Positions 1-7,686 of a stretch of DNA of 64,000 nucleotides are shown here, piece after piece. The stretch comes from Nitrospirota bacterium. GTDB lineage: Bacteria; Nitrospirota; Thermodesulfovibrionia; Thermodesulfovibrionales; UBA6898. The notes below the pieces were generated by a model that did no database searches, had not been told where the DNA came from, and saw only the letters and a list, made by a program, of their open reading frames with translations. Numbering within the stretch: the stretch's first letter is position 1; each line of letters opens with the position of its first letter. Both the position numbers and the translations under genes were made by a program. The stretch covers positions 1-64,000 of the forward strand of contig JACRLO010000021.1 of the NCBI GenBank assembly GCA_016235245.1, in the 5' to 3' direction.

Positions 1-267
1 ACTGCTGCTGATACTCTTTCTGTTTTTTTGTCCAATCCCCAGTCTCCAACCCCCAATTACCGTATTTATGCCTGCGGCCCCAATCTGCTGCTTAAGGCTA
101 TCGCAGAGATGGCCGGGGAATTCAGGATACCGGCGTACATCTCTATGGAGGAGCATATGGCCTGCGGCATCGGCGCCTGCCTCGGCTGTGTTGTAAAAAC
201 CCGTGACGGCTACACAAGAGTCTGCAAGGAGGGACCGGTGTTTGAGGGCAGGGAGATAATCTGGTGA
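1..267 (+). CDS. pyrK: Dihydroorotate dehydrogenase electron-transfer subunit, C-terminal part
   Basis: This is the last ~88 codons of PyrK, the FAD/[2Fe-2S] subunit that passes electrons from type 1B dihydroorotate dehydrogenase to NAD. The frame is open from base 1, so the start lies outside the window. What remains is the end of the NAD-binding region (YACGPN) and the C-terminal iron-sulfur domain with the cysteine pattern CGIGACLGC followed by a later Cys in TRVCKEGP, which gives four cluster ligands. The stop overlaps the GTG start of pyrD by four bases, as expected for translationally coupled subunits. Identification is firm because both motif and partner gene agree. Confidence 0.93.
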   Translation, partial: TAADTLSVFLSNPQSPTPNYRIYACGPNLLLKAIAEMAGEFRIPAYISMEEHMACGIGACLGCVVKTRDGYTRVCKEGPVFEGREIIW

Positions 268-1181
268 CGCCGGACCTCAGCGTCAGAATAGGCAGCCTTG
301 AACTGAAAAATCCGGTCATGACAGCATCAGGCACCTTTGGATATGGCGAAGAATATGCTGAATTCCTTGATCTGGGAAGTCTGGGCGCTGTGGTCGTAAA
401 AGGTCTTTCGCTTCTGCCAAAAGAAGGCAACCCGCCGCCGCGCATTGTCGAAACGGCCTCGGGCATGCTCAATGCCATCGGGCTTCAGAATATTGGCATT
501 CAGCGCTTCATTGAGGAGAAGGTCCCCTTTCTCAGAACCTATGACACAAAGGTAATCGTCAATTTTTTTGGAGACTCGATCGATGAATATGTCGCTGCCG
601 CAGAAAGGCTGAGCTCGGTGGAGGGCATCCATGCGCTTGAGATGAACATCTCCTGCCCCAACAAGCAGGCCGGATGGTGTATATTCGGCACTGACCCCAA
701 GGTGACGACCCAGGTTGTCGGTGCCGTGAGGAAGGCGACGAAACTCCCGCTTATTGTGAAACTTTCCCCGAATGTGACCGATATATCGCTCATGGCCAGG
801 GCCGCGGTGGATGCGGGCGCGGATGCCCTTTCCGTGATCAATACCCTGACCGGTATGGCAATCGATATCAGGACGCGAAGGCCGAAGCTTGCCAACAGAA
901 CCGGCGGCCTTTCAGGACCTGCGATCAAGCCGGTTGCAATCCGCATGGTATACGAGGTCTTTAAGGCGGTTACGGTCCCTGTCATCGGGATGGGAGGGAT
1001 TATGCATGCTGAAGACGCGATCGAGTTCATCCTGGCAGGAGCTGCCGCTGTGGCGGTCGGCACCGCAAATTTTGTGAACCCAACGGCAACAATTGAGATC
1101 CTTGATGGTATAATGGCGTATATGAAGGACGAGAAGATGGGGGATATTAACCTTTTAAGAGGAGCTGCGCATGCAACCTAA
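264..1181 (+). CDS. pyrD: Dihydroorotate dehydrogenase, catalytic subunit (type 1B)
   Basis: PyrD oxidises dihydroorotate to orotate in pyrimidine synthesis, using FMN. The 305-residue product has normal length for the 1B class. Visible landmarks are the N-terminal [13 protein letters not shown] segment, the active-site cysteine near residue 131 in NISCPNK (cysteine, not serine, is the class 1 base), and the FMN phosphate-binding GMGGI plus AVAVGTA near the C-terminus. It starts at GTG 264, overlapping the pyrK stop, and its own end overlaps the next gene by 11 bases. PyrK next door makes the NAD-linked heterotetramer the likely form. Confidence 0.96.
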   Translation: MTPDLSVRIGSLELKNPVMTASGTFGYGEEYAEFLDLGSLGAVVVKGLSLLPKEGNPPPRIVETASGMLNAIGLQNIGIQRFIEEKVPFLRTYDTKVIVNFFGDSIDEYVAAAERLSSVEGIHALEMNISCPNKQAGWCIFGTDPKVTTQVVGAVRKATKLPLIVKLSPNVTDISLMARAAVDAGADALSVINTLTGMAIDIRTRRPKLANRTGGLSGPAIKPVAIRMVYEVFKAVTVPVIGMGGIMHAEDAIEFILAGAAAVAVGTANFVNPTATIEILDGIMAYMKDEKMGDINLLRGAAHAT

Positions 1182-1977
1182 TTCAGTCATAACGCTCACG
1201 ACGGACTTCGGACTCAACGACCCCTATGTAGGTGTCATGAAGGGGGCCATACTCAGCATCAACCCCGCAGCAAATGTCATTGACCTCAGCCATGGAATTG
1301 CCTCTCATGATATCAGGGAGGCGACTTTTACGATCGGCATGAACTATAAGTTTTTCCCTGAACGGACTGCCCATGTGGTTGTGGTAGATCCCGGTGTGGG
1401 CTCGCGGAGGCGGCCTCTCCTTGTGGTTACCGAACGGCAATATTTTATCGGTCCGGATAACGGGGTATTCTCATACATTTATAAGAAGGAAGCGAGAACG
1501 CTTCAGGTGTTCCATGTCACCGCAGACCACTATTTCCTTAAATCCACGAGTTCTACCTTCCAGGGGAGGGATGTTTTCGCCCCAGTTGCAGCGTGGCTTA
1601 CCGGCGGCAAGAACGTTCAGAATTTCGGCGAAGTCGTCACCGATTATTATGCTATAGATCTTCAGATGCCGACGGTCGGCAGGGATGTGATAAAAGGCGA
1701 AATTATCCATATTGACAAGTTCGGCAATGCCACGACAAACATCAGCCAGACAGAGATCGACTCCCTTGTCAGTCAGCGCCCTGGGACATCGCTGAAAGTA
1801 TTGCTCTCGGGAAAAGAGGTCCCCATGAAGATGTATTATGGCGAGGCCCTGGATAAGGAGCTTCATTCCGTGATCAACAGTTCTGAATATATCGAATTTT
1901 TTGTGAATCGGGGCTGTGCTGCTGCGCTTTTCAATATCTCGATCGGCAATCCGGTTGAGATACAGCTTATTCCGTAA
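1171..1977 (+). CDS. SAM hydroxide adenosyltransferase family protein (DUF62)
   Basis: Members of this family split S-adenosylmethionine to adenosine and methionine with water, and are relatives of SAM fluorinase/chlorinase. The 268-residue protein has the N-terminal [13 protein letters not shown] motif and the [12 protein letters not shown] motif carrying the conserved Asp (73) and Arg. The third residue of the usual Asp-Arg-His set normally lies in a FHGRDxFAP motif; here the motif reads FQGRDVFAP with Gln131, so the His is replaced. The fold assignment is secure but hydrolase activity is less certain because of that change. It follows pyrD with an 11-base overlap, so it is co-transcribed with pyrimidine genes for no obvious metabolic reason. 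Confidence 0.88.
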   Translation: MQPNSVITLTTDFGLNDPYVGVMKGAILSINPAANVIDLSHGIASHDIREATFTIGMNYKFFPERTAHVVVVDPGVGSRRRPLLVVTERQYFIGPDNGVFSYIYKKEARTLQVFHVTADHYFLKSTSSTFQGRDVFAPVAAWLTGGKNVQNFGEVVTDYYAIDLQMPTVGRDVIKGEIIHIDKFGNATTNISQTEIDSLVSQRPGTSLKVLLSGKEVPMKMYYGEALDKELHSVINSSEYIEFFVNRGCAAALFNISIGNPVEIQLIP

Positions 1978-2019
1978 TCTCCTCTTTGTTTGCCACCGTG
2001 TGGTGCTTCTGAAGAATAC

Positions 2020-2046
2020 TTGACAGATTTACTAAACTTTTATAAG
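2020..2046 (+). promoter_or_regulatory. Promoter and possible Rrf2 operator of iscR
   Basis: TTGACA at 2020-2025 is followed after 15 bases by TATAAG at 2041-2046. An inverted repeat TTTAC (2028-2032)/GTAAA (2047-2051) overlaps the -10 and would suit autoregulation by the Rrf2 protein. The short spacer is less than ideal, a known trait of regulated promoters. Transcription would begin almost at the ATG at 2054. Confidence 0.55.
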
Positions 2047-2053
2047 GTAAATC

Positions 2054-2533
2054 ATGCTCAGGTTATCCACAAAGGGACAGTATGGCGTCCGCGCGATGTA
2101 TGAGATTGCAAAGGCCGGCAGTATTGGGCCGGTCACGATAAAGCAGATCTCCGAACGGCAGGACGTTTCAGTCTCATATCTCGAGCAGATACTCAATACA
2201 CTCCGTAAATCAGGGATTATCCAGAGTGTGAAGGGGCCGGGCGGCGGCTATGTCCTTTCCCGGGAGCCGGAGAAGATCAGCATCGCCGAGATCCTCAGGG
2301 AACTGGAAGGGCCGGTAGCGATCACCTCCTGCCTTGATCCTGCCGAGGGCTGCATCCGCATTGACAGTTGCGTAACACACCTTCTCTGGAAATCGCTCGG
2401 CGAGAATATCGAGAGGTTTCTTGACAGCATGTCTCTTGACGATCTGCTTGCGGGTAATCAGCTCATGACGATACCGAAGAGGCCCAGGAAAGTCAGGCAG
2501 GGACACGCATCAGGGCGGCCCGGCAGAGCATGA
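2054..2533 (+). CDS. iscR: Rrf2/IscR-family transcription regulator
   Basis: A 159-residue winged-helix regulator that heads the iron-sulfur cluster genes. The N-terminal LRLSTKGQYGVRAM and the wing segment GPGGGYVLSR are typical of Rrf2 proteins. The C-terminal half carries Cys93, Cys100 and Cys106 followed by His109 (motif end CVTHLLW), matching the three-Cys/one-His [2Fe-2S] ligand set of E. coli IscR, although the first spacer is one residue longer. A cluster-sensing repressor of the downstream tusA-iscS-iscU genes is the natural reading. Its end overlaps the following ATG by four bases. The tail after residue 140 is basic and probably disordered. Confidence 0.9.
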   Translation: MLRLSTKGQYGVRAMYEIAKAGSIGPVTIKQISERQDVSVSYLEQILNTLRKSGIIQSVKGPGGGYVLSREPEKISIAEILRELEGPVAITSCLDPAEGCIRIDSCVTHLLWKSLGENIERFLDSMSLDDLLAGNQLMTIPKRPRKVRQGHASGRPGRA

Positions 2534-2781
2534 AATTTGTCCAGGACGTAAAGCCTGATGTAACTACAGACATTGTTTATATGATGTGCCCCATGCATCT
2601 TCTGAAACTCGAGGAGCAGATGAAGGAACTGGAGCCGGGCCAGATACTTGAGATCATGACTGACTATGACGGCGCGCTTGAAGATATCCCTGCGTGGTGC
2701 GACAAAACAGGTAATGAATTTTTGGGAATTGACGAGACACCGGATTTCTTTAAATTTTATATAAGGAAGGGCACGAGGTGA
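2530..2781 (+). CDS. TusA-family sulfur-carrier protein
   Basis: An 83-residue TusA-fold protein. The signature Cys-Pro pair is present (Cys20-Pro21 in MMCPMHLLKLEE), as is the second half of the fold with LEDIPAWCDKTGNEFLG. TusA proteins carry a persulfide on this Cys and relay sulfur between enzymes. Here the gene sits between iscR and the cysteine-desulfurase homologue, overlapping the former by four bases, so it may donate or accept sulfur for cluster assembly. That role is inference: in E. coli TusA serves tRNA thiolation. An extra Cys in AWCDK could be redox active. Confidence 0.85.
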   Translation: MKFVQDVKPDVTTDIVYMMCPMHLLKLEEQMKELEPGQILEIMTDYDGALEDIPAWCDKTGNEFLGIDETPDFFKFYIRKGTR

Positions 2782-2783
2782 TC

Positions 2784-3983
2784 ATGAAGAAATACTATGT
2801 TGACCATGTTGCGACAAACCCCCTTCACCCTGATGTACTTACGGCGATGATGCCGTATTTCACGGAAGAGTTTGGCAACCCCCTCAGCGTCTATGCGTAT
2901 GGTATGAAGGCCAAGGAGGCGATCGAGTCGGCCCGCGGACAGGTCGCCGCACTGGTGAATGCAAAGCCTGCTGAAATTATTTTTACGGCCAGCGGTGCCG
3001 AGGCGAACAACTTTGCCCTGCGGGGCATTGCCCTTGCGCGGCAGAACGAGGGCAAGCATATTTTGGTATCGAGGATGGAGCATCATTCTATTCTCAATGC
3101 TGCGCGGTTCCTCGAAAAGAGCGGCTTTACCGTAACGTATCTGCCGGTGGACAAACAGGGTTTTGTTGATCCTGAAACCGTGAAGAAGATGATAACCAAA
3201 GAGACCACCCTGATTTCAGTCACGCATGCGAGCAGCGAAGTCGGCACGATCGAGCCGATAAAGGAGATTGTGAAGATCGCGAAAGATCAGAATATCTCTG
3301 TCCATACCGACGCAGTCGCCACAACCGGCAATATACCGGTTGATATGCCTGATCTTGGCGTTGACCTGCTGAGCATGGCTGCTCATCAGTTTTATGGACC
3401 AAAAGGCGCTGCAGCGCTCGTGGTGAAACAGGGGACGCGCATCGTTCCGCTGATCTACGGCGGCATACAGGAGTCAGGCAGGCGTGCAGGCACCGAAAAT
3501 GTACCGGCGATTGTCGGTATGGGAAAAGCTGCCGAGCTTGCAAAGGCGGAACTGCAGGGCAGGATGGACTATCTCAGACCTCTCCGTGACAAGATCATTG
3601 ATGTCATGGCGAATGTCGAGAGGGTCTACCTGACCGGCGACAGGAACAACAGGCTTCCGGCGCATGCGAGCTTCTGCGCGGAATATATTGAGGGGGAGGC
3701 AATGCTCCTGCTACTGGCCGCAAAAGGCATCTTTTCGGCAAGCGGGTCTGCCTGCTCTTCAAAGGCGTTAAAGGCATCGCCGGTCTTGCTCTCGATGGGC
3801 ATACCGTCCGGTCTTGCTCAGGGTTCGATTGTGTTCAGTCTGGGCATGGGTAATACCCCTGAAGATATCGACTATGTTGCAGCGGAGTTCCCTGCAGTTA
3901 TCAAACGGCTCAGAGAAATCTCTCCCTATTCCCAGGGGTGGGGAGATAACCAGGAAGGTGGATCATGTACAGTGACAAAGTAA
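2784..3983 (+). CDS. iscS: IscS/NifS-like protein lacking the PLP-binding lysine
   Basis: By sequence this is a class I cysteine desulfurase of 399 residues, the sulfur donor for IscU. The catalytic loop Cys is intact (Cys324 in SGSACSS), as are the stacking His in MEHHSI and the Asp in HTDAVA. However, the motif that normally reads SxHKxYGPKG reads AAHQFYGPKG: codon 3387-3389 is CAG, so residue 202 is Gln where the Schiff-base Lys belongs. The residue equivalent to E. coli Gln183 is also changed (DAVA). I chose ATG 2784, five bases after GAGG, over GTG 2778. The protein ends inside iscU. Classical desulfurase activity is doubtful; a scaffold role or one using another sulfur source is possible. 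Confidence 0.88.
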   Translation: MKKYYVDHVATNPLHPDVLTAMMPYFTEEFGNPLSVYAYGMKAKEAIESARGQVAALVNAKPAEIIFTASGAEANNFALRGIALARQNEGKHILVSRMEHHSILNAARFLEKSGFTVTYLPVDKQGFVDPETVKKMITKETTLISVTHASSEVGTIEPIKEIVKIAKDQNISVHTDAVATTGNIPVDMPDLGVDLLSMAAHQFYGPKGAAALVVKQGTRIVPLIYGGIQESGRRAGTENVPAIVGMGKAAELAKAELQGRMDYLRPLRDKIIDVMANVERVYLTGDRNNRLPAHASFCAEYIEGEAMLLLLAAKGIFSASGSACSSKALKASPVLLSMGIPSGLAQGSIVFSLGMGNTPEDIDYVAAEFPAVIKRLREISPYSQGWGDNQEGGSCTVTK

Positions 3984-4336
3984 TGGATCATTTCACCAAT
4001 CCCCGCAACGTAGGGGACATGGAAGATGCGGATGGTGTCGGCACAGAGGGAAATCCCACGTGCGGGGATGCCATGAAGATCTACATCAAAGTACAGGATG
4101 ACCGCATCGTTGATGCGAAGTTCAAGACCTTTGGCTGCGGCGCAGCCATTGCCGTCAGCAGCATGGTGACCGCGATGGTGAAGGGCAAGACGCTTGATGA
4201 AGCGCTTGCCATATCCAAAGAGGCTGTTGCCAATGAACTTGGCGGACTTCCTCCTCAGAAGATGCACTGTTCCAACCTTGGCGCGGATGCACTGAAGAAG
4301 GCGATTGAGGATTACCGCTCAAAGAAGAAACCGTAG
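3965..4336 (+). CDS. iscU: Iron-sulfur cluster assembly scaffold IscU
   Basis: A 123-residue IscU/NifU-N protein on which Fe-S clusters are built before transfer to apoproteins. All three ligand cysteines are present: Cys33 in NPTCGD, Cys58 in FGCGAAIA and Cys102 in MHCSNLG. The start overlaps the end of the IscS-like gene by 19 bases, so the two are translationally coupled and likely to form the usual IscS-IscU complex. No hscA, hscB, iscA or ferredoxin gene follows, so this is a minimal Isc set. Confidence 0.95.
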   Translation: MYSDKVMDHFTNPRNVGDMEDADGVGTEGNPTCGDAMKIYIKVQDDRIVDAKFKTFGCGAAIAVSSMVTAMVKGKTLDEALAISKEAVANELGGLPPQKMHCSNLGADALKKAIEDYRSKKKP

Positions 4337-4370
4337 TGCATCGTTTTCCATTTTTTCGCTGCAGGCATTC

Positions 4371-4400
4371 TTTACAAAAGGCGAAGTGAACTGGTAAAAT
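4371..4400 (+). promoter_or_regulatory. Promoter of tRNA-Ser(GCT)
   Basis: TTTACA (4371-4376) and TAAAAT (4395-4400) are separated by 18 bases and lie 10 bases before the tRNA 5' end, the spacing expected for a stable-RNA promoter. The run downstream (tRNA, lipoprotein gene, tRNA-Arg) has no terminator until 5216. Confidence 0.7.
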
Positions 4401-4410
4401 CCGTTGTTTG

Positions 4411-4503
4411 GGAGAGGTGGCCGAGTCGGTCGAAGGCAACCGCCTGCTAAGCGGTTGAATGGGTAACACCGTTCCCAGGGTTCGAATCCCTGCCTCTCCG
4501 CCA
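4411..4503 (+). tRNA. tRNA-Ser(GCT)
   Basis: Acceptor strands GGAGAGG (4411-4417) and CCTCTCC (4493-4499) pair fully, with G discriminator and an encoded CCA at 4501-4503. The anticodon stem ACCGC/GCGGT encloses the loop CTGCTAA, giving anticodon GCT. The long variable arm is typical of class II tRNA-Ser, and the T arm CAGGGTTCGAATCCCTG is perfect. It reads AGC/AGU codons. Confidence 0.96.
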
Positions 4504-4555
4504 TTTTTGGTTTGGAGAAAAAATTTATTTTATTTTTTTTAAGGAGGAGTCGTAC

Positions 4556-5092
4556 ATGAAAAAGCAGATTTTAGTGGCGGTATGTGGCGTCGCACTTGTA
4601 TTAAGTTTTGGTGCGTGCAAAAAGAAAGAAGATAAGCCTCAGGTTCCTCAGGCCGGCGCACCAGGACAGCAGCTTCCTGCCGGTCATCAGCAGCCGGGAG
4701 CTCCCGGAGGAGAGCAGGTTACCATGCCTAAGGGTCAGACGACTGTTTCTCTCCCGGATGCCGTTAAGGGCAAGTGGAAAGCAGTTGTTGTCGTAGTTGA
4801 GGAGAAGGCCAGCAAGAAGAAGTCTGAGTACACGATTAATGTTAATAGTGACTTCAAAATACCGGGCTCAAACATCAAGCTTGCAGTCGGCGAGTTTATC
4901 CCTGATTTCAAGATGGACGGTCTTACCATCACGTCTCTCTCGAATGAGCCGAATAATCCGGCTGTCGGTCTGAAGGTAATGGAAGATGAAAAGGAAGTAT
5001 TCAAGGGATGGCTGTATTCAAAGTTCCCTGCAATCCATCCGTTTGAACACCCCAAGTATGCGGTTCTGCTGAAAAGCGGCGTCAAGAAATAA
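4556..5092 (+). CDS. DUF2155-like lipoprotein
   Basis: A 178-residue envelope protein of unknown role. The N-terminus is a lipoprotein signal with lipobox FGAC, so Cys21 would be lipidated. Residues 22-60 are a Pro/Gly/Gln-rich linker. The rest (GKWKAVVVVVEEK to the end) resembles the DUF2155 domain found in many delta-type Gram-negatives, including the GWLYSKFPAIHPFEHP segment. A strong AAGGAGG site lies nine bases before the ATG. It sits between two tRNA genes on the same strand with no terminator between them, so transcription with tRNAs is likely. Function is not known to me. Confidence 0.85.
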   Translation: MKKQILVAVCGVALVLSFGACKKKEDKPQVPQAGAPGQQLPAGHQQPGAPGGEQVTMPKGQTTVSLPDAVKGKWKAVVVVVEEKASKKKSEYTINVNSDFKIPGSNIKLAVGEFIPDFKMDGLTITSLSNEPNNPAVGLKVMEDEKEVFKGWLYSKFPAIHPFEHPKYAVLLKSGVKK

Positions 5093-5110
5093 GCAGTCGT
5101 TACAGGACGT

Positions 5111-5187
5111 GCGCCCTTAGCTCAGCTGGATAGAGCGTCAGACTACGAATCTGTAGGCCGGGGGTTCGAATCCCTCAGGGCGCGCCA
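5111..5187 (+). tRNA. tRNA-Arg(ACG)
   Basis: Acceptor strands GCGCCCT (5111-5117) and AGGGCGC (5177-5183) pair, and CCA is encoded at 5185-5187. The anticodon loop CTACGAA gives anticodon ACG; the top pair of that stem is a U-U mismatch. A34 of this tRNA is the standard substrate for deamination to inosine by TadA, whose gene lies 107 bases downstream. Confidence 0.95.
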
Positions 5188-5215
5188 GTTGAAATCCTAA
5201 GGGATTCAGAGTTGC

Positions 5216-5261
5216 ATAGGAGCTGCAGGCAGGAAACATTGCCTTCAGCTCCTATTTTTTT
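5216..5261 (+). terminator. Intrinsic terminator after tRNA-Arg
   Basis: The ten-base arms ATAGGAGCTG (5216-5225) and CAGCTCCTAT (5246-5255) pair perfectly, the inner GCAGG/GCC region can extend the stem, and seven T residues follow. This ends the tRNA-Ser/lipoprotein/tRNA-Arg unit. Confidence 0.88.
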
Positions 5262-5293
5262 ATCTCTGGTCAAGCTCGTGTTATTATTACCCG

Positions 5294-5749
5294 ATGCAGC
5301 GCGAAGAAGATATCATATATATGAGAATCGCCCTGGAAGAGGCTGTTTTTGCATTTGACAAGGGAGAGGTCCCGGTCGGTGCACTGGTCGTGCGCGGCGG
5401 GGATATCATTGGCAGTGCCCACAATCTCAGAGAAGAGACCAAAGACCCCTCGGCGCATGCAGAAATACTTGCGTTGCGCGCTGCAACCCGTGTATCAGAC
5501 TCCTGGCGTCTTCTTGATGCCACCCTTTATGTCACAAAAGAGCCCTGTATCATGTGTGCAGGTGCGATTATAAATTCCCGAATCTCCCGTCTTGTGTACG
5601 GCTGCAGGGACAGCAAGGCCGGCGGCGTCGACAGTGTGTATCACCTTTTGACTGATGATCGTCTCAACCACCAGGTCGAGGTTGTTTCAGGCGTCCTTGA
5701 TAACGAGGCCGCTGCATTGCTTCAGAGATTCTTCAGGGAACGAAGGTAG
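5294..5749 (+). CDS. tadA: tRNA-specific adenosine deaminase
   Basis: TadA converts A34 of tRNA-Arg(ACG) to inosine so that one tRNA reads CGU, CGC and CGA. The 151-residue protein has the zinc and catalytic motifs of the family: His55-Ala-Glu57 and the PCIMC pair Cys85/Cys88. The C-terminal SVYHLLTDDRLNHQVEVVSGV segment is typical of bacterial TadA. No good Shine-Dalgarno is visible before the ATG. The gene lies just beyond the terminator of its own substrate tRNA gene, a position that may be chance or may reflect linked maintenance. Confidence 0.95.
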   Translation: MQREEDIIYMRIALEEAVFAFDKGEVPVGALVVRGGDIIGSAHNLREETKDPSAHAEILALRAATRVSDSWRLLDATLYVTKEPCIMCAGAIINSRISRLVYGCRDSKAGGVDSVYHLLTDDRLNHQVEVVSGVLDNEAAALLQRFFRERR

Positions 5750-5792
5750 TTATCTTCAGTGCATTCTCTCGTGATACAATAAGCAACAATCC

Positions 5793-7508
5793 ATGGAAGA
5801 ACTGCCAAAAAGCGAAATAGAGACCATCCTTGATTCCACCTATGACGGCATGATAGCGGTGGGTCATGACGGTGTGGTTACGCTGTTCAATAAGGCCGCC
5901 GAGAGGACCACCGGGCTGAGCGCAAAGGAGATCATCGGCAGGCCTGCGGTTGAGGTGATACCCAATACCCGCCTTCATATCGTGCTTGCCGGTGGGAAAC
6001 CGGAGATCGGGCAGGAGCAGAATCTCGGCAATGCAGTGATTATCACCAACAGGGTTCCCGTGCGGGATGCGGAAGGCAGGGTGAGGGGAGCCGTTGCCGT
6101 CTTCCGTGACATTACGGAAATAAAGAGACTTTCAAGCACGGTAAGCGATCTCTGGAATGTGCGCAGCCTGCTGGAGGCCGTGCTTGACTCAACATCCGAC
6201 GCCATTTCCGTTGCTGACGGGCTGGGCAATAATATTATCGTCAACCCTGCGTACACGCGCATAACCGGGCTTCCGCCCGAGGCGGTCATCGGCAAGCATG
6301 CCACGGTCGATATTGCCGAGGGAGAAAGCATGCATATGAAAGTCCTCAAAACGGGAAAGCCTGTGAAAAATGTGCATATGAAGGTCGGCCCTGCCAAAAA
6401 AGAAGTTATCGTCAATGTTGCTCCGGTCTATATTGATGGAGAGATGCGGGGCAGTGTCGGCGTTATACGGGATATTTCCGAGGTTATCGCCCTTACTGAA
6501 GAGCTTGCCCACGCAAAAAAACTTATCCGACAGCTCAAGGCGCGCTACACCTGGGATGATATAATCGGCATGAGCCCGGCCATAGAACTGGCAAAGGAGC
6601 AGGCGAAAAGGGCGGCCGAGACGCCGGCAACCGTGCTTTTGCGGGGAGAAAGCGGTACAGGCAAGGAACTCTTTGCTCACGCAATTCATAATGCAAGCAG
6701 CAGGAAGAAGGGACAGTTTGTCCGGATCAACTGTGCGGCCCTGTCCGAGAATCTGCTCGAAAGTGAACTCTTCGGCTACGAAGAAGGCGCATTTACCGGC
6801 GCCATAAAGGGCGGCAGGAGAGGCCTGTTCGAGGAGGCAAGCAGGGGGACGATATTTCTCGATGAGATTGGCGAGATAAGCCTTTCGCTCCAGAAGAAAC
6901 TCTTGCGTGTCCTTCAGGAAAAAGAGGTGACAAGGGTCGGCAGTGCAGTTCCCCTGCCGATTGACCTGCGGGTTATTGCAGCAACGAATGCCGATCTCGA
7001 GCGGAACGTAAGAGACGGCAGTTTCCGCGAAGACCTTTATTACCGTCTGAACGTTCTTCCCATACAGATCCCTCCCCTGAGGAATATCATAACGGATATC
7101 CCGTTTTTGGCAGGGCATATTATTTTCAAGCTTAACCAGAACTATGGCAGAGAAGTGCTGAAGATCTCTGATGAGGCCATGGAAGTCCTTCTCCATTACA
7201 ACTGGCCGGGCAATGTGCGGGAGCTCGAAAACGTTATCGGCAGGGCGATGATCAATATGAGGCTCAACGAGAAAGTGATCGAGACCGAGCATCTTCCCCT
7301 GCTGGGCTGCGAAAAAATCAACCAGGCCTTCTTTACCGCAGAGCAGGGCGGCTTGCGGACCCTCGATCAGGCTGTCTCCGAAGCAGAAAGAACTGCCATC
7401 GTGAGGGCCCTTTCCCAGGCCGGAGGTAATCGTCAAAAGGCTGCCGGACTGCTCGATACTGCCCTCAGAAATCTCTATTATAAAATAAAAAAATACCGGA
7501 TCAGCTAG
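5793..7508 (+). CDS. Sigma-54-dependent activator with two PAS domains
   Basis: A 571-residue bacterial enhancer-binding protein. Two N-terminal PAS domains occupy roughly residues 8-110 and 125-235. The AAA+ domain has the Walker A GESGTGKE (near 285), the sigma-54 contact loop GAFTGA (near 332), and Walker B FLDEIGE. A Fis-type helix-turn-helix ends the protein ([12 protein letters not shown]...[10 protein letters not shown]). There is no receiver domain, so the PAS domains probably sense a ligand or redox state, or are addressed by a partner kinase. It is the only such activator in the window and lies ~5 kb upstream of a sigma-54-type promoter for the propionate genes, making it a candidate regulator of them. 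No Shine-Dalgarno precedes the ATG. Confidence 0.92.
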   Translation: MEELPKSEIETILDSTYDGMIAVGHDGVVTLFNKAAERTTGLSAKEIIGRPAVEVIPNTRLHIVLAGGKPEIGQEQNLGNAVIITNRVPVRDAEGRVRGAVAVFRDITEIKRLSSTVSDLWNVRSLLEAVLDSTSDAISVADGLGNNIIVNPAYTRITGLPPEAVIGKHATVDIAEGESMHMKVLKTGKPVKNVHMKVGPAKKEVIVNVAPVYIDGEMRGSVGVIRDISEVIALTEELAHAKKLIRQLKARYTWDDIIGMSPAIELAKEQAKRAAETPATVLLRGESGTGKELFAHAIHNASSRKKGQFVRINCAALSENLLESELFGYEEGAFTGAIKGGRRGLFEEASRGTIFLDEIGEISLSLQKKLLRVLQEKEVTRVGSAVPLPIDLRVIAATNADLERNVRDGSFREDLYYRLNVLPIQIPPLRNIITDIPFLAGHIIFKLNQNYGREVLKISDEAMEVLLHYNWPGNVRELENVIGRAMINMRLNEKVIETEHLPLLGCEKINQAFFTAEQGGLRTLDQAVSEAERTAIVRALSQAGGNRQKAAGLLDTALRNLYYKIKKYRIS

Positions 7509-7624
7509 TCTCCGGGATACGGCATCATTTCCTGCTGTCGGATATTCCTGCTGCGTTGCACGCAACGCATCGTCTTTTCCTCCCGGCCCGGTTCAGCGGT
7601 ACAAGCCTTCAGAAAAGATGTATA

Positions 7625-7653
7625 TTGACGTTGCCGCTCAAACGTGCTATCTG
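7625..7653 (+). promoter_or_regulatory. Promoter of the HD-GYP sensor gene
   Basis: TTGACG (7625-7630) and TATCTG (7648-7653) are 17 bases apart and 33 bases before the ATG at 7687. The match to a housekeeping promoter is reasonable; a GGATG-like ribosome site precedes the ATG. Confidence 0.55.
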
Positions 7654-7686
7654 TAAAGAAGAATATGCGTTTAAGGATGATGGATT

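Noticed and set aside
6189-7565. Long minus-strand reading frame (458 codons) opposite the sigma-54 activator gene
   Set aside because: It is antisense to a gene with complete AAA+ and HTH motifs, encodes no recognisable domain and has no ribosome site.
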